Below are positions 1 to 8,200 of a stretch of 36,184 bases of DNA, one piece after another. Under the pieces are notes generated by a model. That model did not search any database and was not told where the DNA came from. It worked only from the letters and a program-made list of their open reading frames with translations. How positions within the stretch are numbered: the first letter of the stretch is position 1; each line of letters opens with the position of its first letter. The stretch lies in contig JBIIVF010000007.1 of NCBI GenBank assembly GCA_044339595.1, positions 1 through 36,184 on the forward strand, given 5' to 3'. Origin of the DNA: CAZTGZ01 sp044339595 (GTDB lineage: Bacteria > Bacteroidota > Bacteroidia > NS11-12g > UBA9320). The translations under genes were made by a program, and so were the position numbers.

Positions 1-2235
1 CTGTTCCGGTTGCTGCAGTCTGTGCTACTCCGTCTAATGTATAGTTCATTGTCCATGAATCTCCTGTATTTACACTGGATACATTTACTGTGAACGTTAC
101 TGTTGCACCATGACACAATCTGCTTGGTACTGAGGTCAATGTTGCCATTGGGTTCATCTGTACTGTTACTGTTTGTGTGCTGTTCAACGTATTGTTACAT
201 GCCGGCAACGTAGTATAGGGTGAAGTTACCACAAATACTGCACTGCTGATTGTCTGTAGTGTAATGTCGGTTGTATTGGTGAACAAGCCGGCTGGGATTG
301 TGATTGTATGGTTTCCACTTGCATTGTTTACTGCTGTAAATACTCTTGCAGTAGAACCAACGACATAATTCACTGTGAAAGACTGACCTACATGAACATT
401 CGTTACATTGATAGTGAATGTTGTAGCTGCTCCTGCACAAATAGTATCGTCAGTAGAAGTAATCACCGCATATGGCAATGCTCTTGGAGTGGCAACTTTC
501 ACATTTGAAGCTGCTTCCAAGCACAAACCACTCTTATAGATTGCTCTGAATTCCGTAGTATCATTCAAATTGTAGAAATTAATAGTAGTGCTGGCGTTAT
601 TGATATCTGTCCAGCTGCTGCCACCTGCCACTCTGCTCTGCCACTTGATGATAGATCCTACTCCAGCTGCAGTCTGCACCATGAAGCCACTTCCACCTTT
701 ACATACCGTGGTATCGTGTCCGATAACACCTGCTACTGTGGTTGGATCCACACTTATGGTTCTACTATCTGATAAAGTGGTGATACACTTATCTTGAGTT
801 GAAAGATTCTTGATGCTTTCCAATTTCAACAAATCTGAAGTTGGCGTAACCGTTTTTGTGGTTGTGTACTGATGACTACCCGCACCCACACCGTAAACAG
901 TTTCAATAGTTCCATCCACAGAGTACTTCAATTCAAATGAATCTGTTGTACTAATATTCGAAACAACTGTGGTAAATGTGATGGTAGATCCTTGACACAA
1001 TGATAATGGGAAATTAGAAATTGTGGCAATTGGATTATTTTGAACAGTAATAGTTTGAGTACTGTTCAATGAACCATTGGTACAAGCAGGGATAGTAACA
1101 TAGCTAGGTGAAGTAACTACAAATGAACTAGTAGAAATACTTTGAAGAGATATGTCGGTAGTGCTTGTTAAGGTACCTCCGGCAATGTTGATATCAAAAG
1201 AACCTGATCCTGTTCTGGTCTCTGATTTCACAGATGAACCAATCACATAGCTTAAGGTCCAACTTTGACCTGTTACCACATTACCAACCAATACTGTAAA
1301 CTTAGTAGCTGCTCCGGCACATATAGTATCATCGGTCGATGTAATTGTAACCGTAGGCAATGCCCTTGGAGTGGCAGTCTTCTCGTTAGAAGCTGCTTCC
1401 AAACATACACCATTCTGATAGATTGCTCTGAATTCTGTAGTATCATTAAGGTTATAGAAGTTGATACTTGAGCTGGTGTTATTAATATCGGTCCAACTGC
1501 TTGTTCCTCTTACTTTGCTCTGCCATTTTACAATTGAAGCACCACTGGTACTTGCAACAGTTTGAGTCATGATTCCACTTCCGCCTTTACACACTGTTGT
1601 GTCATGGCCGATAACACCGGCAATAGTAGTAGGATCAACTGTAATGGTTCTGCTATCAGATAATGCAGTGATACACTGATCTTGAGTGTTGGTATTGGTG
1701 ATGTTCACCAAAGTCAATACATCCGAATTAGCTGTTACGGTATTATTAGTTGTGAAGGTAAATGTACCTGAACCTGATCCGGAAGCTGCTGTTTGAGCAA
1801 TACCGTCCAAGTTGTAGTTCATTACCCAATTATTTCCTGTGCTAACACCTGAAACTGTAACACTAAACGTTACGGTAGCTCCTTGACATAGTCTGCTAGG
1901 TGCTGAAGCAATGGTTGCTAAAGGATTTGGTTGAACAATTATGCTAACGCTTCCGTTCAAATTAGTATTTACACAAGCTGGTGTTCCTGAAGATACAGAA
2001 ATCGACTGAAGTGCAATGTTGGTATTGTTCGTTAAAGAACCGGTAGCAATGGTATGAATACCACTCAAGTTCTGTGTCAACGACGTTGATTTTAATGAAG
2101 TACCTTCTACATAATTCAGTGTAAAGCTCTGTCCATAATTAACATTACCTACAGTAACATTGAAAGTAGAAGTAGCACCTGAACAAATCGTATCAGAACC
2201 GGTAGGTAAGCTGATAGCGACGGTTGGCAATTCTT
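1..2235 (-). repeat. Three-module super-repeat, about 882 bp per copy
   Basis: Inside the giant gene, the order ICxGA module, LCxGA module, VCKGG/WQS module recurs. Anchors such as the CTTGGAGTGGCA segment lie at 483 and 1365 (882 bp apart, 294 codons), and the diverged equivalent lies near 2235 (870 bp). A second anchor pair (ATAACACC at 723 and 1611) is 888 bp apart, showing a two-codon indel between copies. The two copies nearest the window edge are clearly similar at DNA level, while the third is recognisable mainly at protein level. The repeat probably continues beyond base 1. Confidence 0.85.
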
Positions 2236-5200
2236 TTGGAACAACGGTAGCCGAGTTAGATGCAACTGTTGCACATGGTCCATTCTGATAAATCGCTCTG
2301 AACTGTGTTGTATTGGTTATGTTGAAATAACCAAGCGTACTTGTTGTGTTAGCTATACTTGTCCAAGAAGACCAAGATGCCCCATTCCAAGTTCTGCTTT
2401 CCCAATTTACAATAGCACTGTTGTTAGCAGAGGCTGTAGCGGTTACTGAGCCATTGTCACCGATACAAACAGTATCAATGGTCATACCGTGGCTCACTGT
2501 TCCTGCAACAGTTGGAGAGTAAACAACATAATTCATGCTTTGACTCAAATTCTTTACACAATAAGCAGAAGAAGAATTTTGGGCGCTTGTATTTGTTATA
2601 GAAGTTAAGACAACTGTTTGAGTTTGGTTAGAAACTGTACCGGAAGTAAACACTGATGCAAATGATGTTTCAGTAAATGTTCCTGCTCCGGTTCCGGTAG
2701 CTGAGTCTGCCACACCATTCACAGTGTACATTAACTTCCAGTTCTCATTACTCAACACATCATTCACAGAATATGAGAATGAAACATTGGTACCATTACA
2801 GATCGGAGTAGTAACCGAATTCAATGTTGCCATTGGAAGATCAATAACTTTAACCGTTGCAACTGCATCATTAAGAAGACCATTAGCACATGAATATGAT
2901 CCCATGTGTACAATGATTCTTGTCAACGTTACATCAAATGATTCTAACATTTTTCCTGTTGAAGTTGTAAATGTCAACGAGCTTTGATCACCTGTACCGT
3001 TAACTGTATGCATGCTGTCATCTTCAAGGATATATAATGTCCAAGCATTTCCGGTTGTACCAGTAACTTCGTAAGTGAAGGTAGTTGTGTTGGAAGCGCT
3101 TGCACAGAATTTGTTATTGGTTGGCAAGTTTTTGAAGCGAGCACTGATGTTTGGACCGGTAATCACAGTGATTTTAGACACTGAAGAAGTATCGGCTCCT
3201 GAACAAGGTGCGTTTTTAACAACTGCTCTGAAATAAGTGGTTGTTGTTAAATTAGTGAATACGTAAGAATTAGCTGTTGAATTCGGTATATTAGTCCAGG
3301 TACCTGCGTTTCCTGTAGATGAAGATTGCCAGAAGGCAACATTACCTACACCAGGAACCCAAGTAAGGGTACCATTAGAAGCTGAACATACTGTATCGAA
3401 CGCAGGAGTTATAGTACCACCTACCGGAGCAGGTTTAACGATTACCGTTTCTGCACTAGTTAGAGTAGAATCACAACCTTTCCAATGGTTCGTTATTTTG
3501 GTTAAAGTAATTGTACTATTTGCTGTAAATCCTGAACCAGCTCCACTCAAAGTAAAATTGAATTGACCTGAACCTGTACCTGTTAATGTAGCAGGAGTCA
3601 TGGAACCCGGATTCGTATTGGTATAATTAATAGTCCAATTTTGTGAATTAGGTACGCCTGTCACGTTAACAGTAAGGGCAATATTCTCACCTACACAAAT
3701 AGAATCAGATGCGTTAACAATAGAAGCTCCAGGAAGTGGATTCACTGCAAGGATTACGCTGTTGCTAGAATCAGCAGGACAAGCACCACTCTTCACAATA
3801 ACTCTATAATTGGTCTCCTGTGAAGGATAGATTCTTGTGATAGTATCAATTTCGGGGTAACCGATATTATGCCAAATATAACCATTGGTATTACTTGAAT
3901 CCCAATGTTGAATAGTTCCAACATAACCTGATAATTTGAAGCCGTAAGGTCCATAAGAATTCTCACAAACATCATAGCTCTGAGTTAAAGTACCCGGAAC
4001 CGTAGGAGGATCCACTCTGATACTGTCTCTTATATCTACGATGGTATCGCAGCCTGTTGTAAGGTTTTGCAACAAGTAAACATTCAATTTACTAAATCCG
4101 GCTGGAGCCAAATTAGGTGTAACGAAAGTATCTACGTCTATAGAAGGTCCTGAACCATTGATGGTATTCGGCCCGTTTGAAGGATTGGTTAATGTCCAAT
4201 CAAAAGTATAATTCTCACCAGATTTAACACCACCAACTCTGTAAATCACAGTGGCAGGCGTATTAATACAAACACTGGTATCATGTACTAACCACAAATG
4301 TGGCATCGGACGAATGATAACCGTTGCGTTAGCCGCAGTAACTGAATTGTTAACACATAATGGAGGAGTGGTCGGTGAAATCCACTCAATTTGAGTAATA
4401 TTTAAATCCGCCGTATCATTAACACCCAAAGTGTCTGCATGCCATTGGATAGGTGAGTAGAAACTGAATACTCCATTTCCGGTACCTGTCCAATTTGTCA
4501 TGGTCTCACCACGAAGGGTGTAGGTAATTCTCCAGGTTTTTCCACCGCTATGTTTTACTCTTACTGTGTATTGATTAGAATCTCCTGAACAAATGAAAGG
4601 AGATGTAGTATAAACAAATGAATCAACATCCGGTAATTCCAGCACATTCAATGTTGTATTTACGTGCTGATTACCCCAACATCCTGATGTATTGTTAATA
4701 ATTGAGTCGTATGATATCGTAGTTACACCCACTGTTGTTAATGCCGCAGTAACGAATGTAAAACTTCCGGTGTCTACACCCGCAACATTCACATCAGCAC
4801 CACCATTAATTTGGTAATTGAATGACCAATTTTGGCCAGTCAAAACGCTGTCTACTCTGAAACCAATGGTAGCTTGATCTCCCTTACATACGTCTGTAGG
4901 ATAGCTTGTAATAGTAATAACCGGCAAATTGGTTACTGTAACAGTTAATGTATCAATTAAGGCAGTATCACAAGAATGTGTAGTGTTATTTATAGAATTT
5001 AAAATAAATTTATAAACACCGTTAGCTGATCCACCGCTAGAAAGAGCGAATGCATCATTCAAAGCATACTTTGTTGTAGAATTTCCTAAACCTGTTGTAG
5101 GATTTAACGCAATGTTTGAATTTATGTTATCTGTGTAAGTTAATGACCAATTAAAATCTGTCATTGCGCTACCAATCTCTGAACAGAATTGAGCATTGGT

Positions 5201-8200
5201 CACATTTAATGTAAAACTATCTCTCTCATTTTCACAAATGGTGAAAGCAGTTTCTGAAATATTTGCAGAAGGATTTGGATAAACCTTAATCACCAAAGTA
5301 TCAAGTGCACCGGTTGTACCGGTACAAGCGCCCGGTAAAGCAGATGTATTGTTTACACCCGATAAAACATATCTATACACCCCAGGAGCTAAACTTCTAG
5401 GAATACCAATTTGAATGGTAGTATCTCCTGAGCTACTGAACGTTGTAGTAAGAAGAGGGGAAGGAATAGTACCATCCACACAACTTGCTGCGACTGTAGA
5501 CTGACGATTCACTGAAGAAACTGTCCAATCTACATCAGCACCACCCAAAGAGGCGTTGCTCACAGTGAAGCTAAATGTATTTGTATCTCCTTCGCATTGC
5601 TCAATTAAAGTTTGATTGAATGTTACGACTGGTTCAGGATTAACGACTAATACAAAAGTATCTTTTACACTGAAATCGATACATGTATTGGCAACAGGAA
5701 CCGAGATATTAATTCTAACCGAATCAACCATGTACTTCCAATAGCCTGCTGCAAGGGAACCACCATTATTAGCAGTGAAAGTGTAGCTCGATGTACCTGA
5801 ACCGGTTAAAGGATCAGGGAAGATATTACTCTGGGTTTGATCAGTGTAATATAATACCCATGGAGCATTGGTTGAACCTGATCCAACTGATGTACAATAC
5901 TGAGCATTCACAACATTTAAAGTAAATGGTGTACTTTCACCTTCACAAACTCTTGTTGTATCCGGTGCTACTTCAACTTCCGGTTTAGGGAAGATATAAA
6001 CTGTTACTGTACTAAATGCAGAAATGGTTCCACCACAATTTGGTGAATAGTCTGTATTTTTTATACTGTCTAAAGTGTAGGTGTAAACACCCGGACTTAA
6101 GGTATCAGGAATAACAAAACCGACAAAACCGTTTCCTTTTCCAGTGAAAGATGCAGGAACAAGGGAACGATTGGCAATAGACGATTGAGCACACGAAGTC
6201 AATATATTTCCACTTGCCTCAGTAGCCCAAACTTTCCAGTTAACTGAATCAGCTGGTGGAAGAATCGCATTGGTTACTTCAACAAAAACTGAATCTGTTT
6301 CTCCTTCACATAGGGCATAATAAGACTGGACAAATTTAACATCAGGATTAGGCATCACAGTTAAATCATACTGCAAAGTCATAACACTGTCGTTATCTAA
6401 TGGCCAAGATAATGTGCCAGGTCCACCATAAGTGAAAACATAATCTGCTTTAAAGGAATAAACACCCGTTAGCAAAGCAATTGGTGAATTTACATTTACT
6501 CTGAAAGACTGATTTCCTTGAATAAGGTTTGGCGACGTCGAATAAGAATTTCCTACTATATTGGTAGGAGGAGAAGCCCACGCAGGTACCCACGTAGTAT
6601 TGATAATATTGTCTGTAAACTCAAACTCTACATCCATTGGTGAAACCAATCCCGGATATTGACAGAAAGTAGCATGCGTATACAACATAAATGAATCCGT
6701 GCTACCTTCACAAATAGTATCGCTTAAATCACTAAAAGTGATGTATGGTTGCGGTAAAACTCGAATAACAATAGTGTCTTGTGCTGCTAAGGTGCCGTTA
6801 CAATCTGGGTTAGCTGATGTGTTTACAATAGAGTTCAAAACATAAACATAAACCCCTGCTGGTGTTGTTGCAGGCACATAGAATTTTGAAACACCATTAC
6901 CATTCCCGGTAATCGTCATATTAGGATTAACTCCTGTACCTCCAATTAAATTTTGATTTGCACCACTAGAAACCACACAACTTGCGCTATGCAAGGCTGA
7001 TATTTCTTGATAAGTGATGGTCCAATCCTGACCTACAGTAGCTAATTCGGCATCAGTTACAGTGTAACTGAATGAATCAATGTTACCAACTGTAAAAGTT
7101 ACGGTATCCTGGTCAAATCCAACGGTTGGCTCAGGATTTACAGTTAATATAACTGAATCCGCATCGGTTCTGGTGCATTGTGGAATAATATTGGTTCCTT
7201 TAATCGAGTCGCCTCTAAATTTATAGTATCCTTCCCCAAGGGTACCCGATGAGTTATTCTTATAACTAAAAGTAGAATTACCCGAACCTACTATCGGTGA
7301 GAGAGGTGCATTAATATCTGAATTGTCTGTATAGTACAAGGCCCATTCAATATTGGCTGAGGTGGTTGGCGCTGTACAATACAAAGCATTTGTTACAGTA
7401 AAATTAACATCCGCTGAATCGCCGTCACAAACTTGAGTTGAATCAGGTGAAAGAGCAAAACTTGGAATTGGCAATACCTGAATAACAATAAATGTATCGG
7501 ATCCAATATTTCCATTACAATCAGGATTTGCACTGGTATTGGTTATACCCGTGAGTGTATATTTATAAAAACCAACCGGAAGAGCTCCATTGATCATGTA
7601 TTTTAGTATAGAGTCACCACTACCGGAAACGGAGGATCCGCCGCCGATTAAATCGGTACCCACAGATGTACAATTTACACCTGAAAGCGCACCACTGGTA
7701 TTGGTATAATTAAAGGTCCAATCTTGATCAACTACACCCAATACTGAATTTGAAACGGTCACAGTAAAAGAATCAATAGAACCTACACAAAGTTTAATGG
7801 TATCTGTTGAAAAGGTTACGTTAGGTCTTGGATTTACAACTAAAATAACTGAATCCGTTTCGGTCCTGGTGCACTGAGGAATAATGTTGGTTGCTTTAAT
7901 AGAGTCGCCTCTGAATTTATAGTATCCTACTCCTAGGCTACCCAATGAGTTATTCTTATAGCTAAAAGTGGTATTACCCGAACCTGTTATTGGTGAGGCA
8001 GGCGCATTTATAACCGAGTTGTCTGTATAGAATAATTGCCAATCAATATTGGCACTTGTAGTTGGCGTTAAACAATATAATGCATTCGTAATATCAAAAT
8101 TGACATTCGCTGAATCATTTTGACAAACTTGTGTCGTGTCAGGTGAAAGGGCAAATGAAGGAATCGGCAAAACATTAACTACAATTGTAGTATCAGCTCC

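Noticed and set aside
195..3975. Short open frames on both strands within the first 11 kb
   Set aside because: They are out of frame with the giant gene, rich in Cys/Ser/Tyr without motifs, and arise from its low-complexity repeats.
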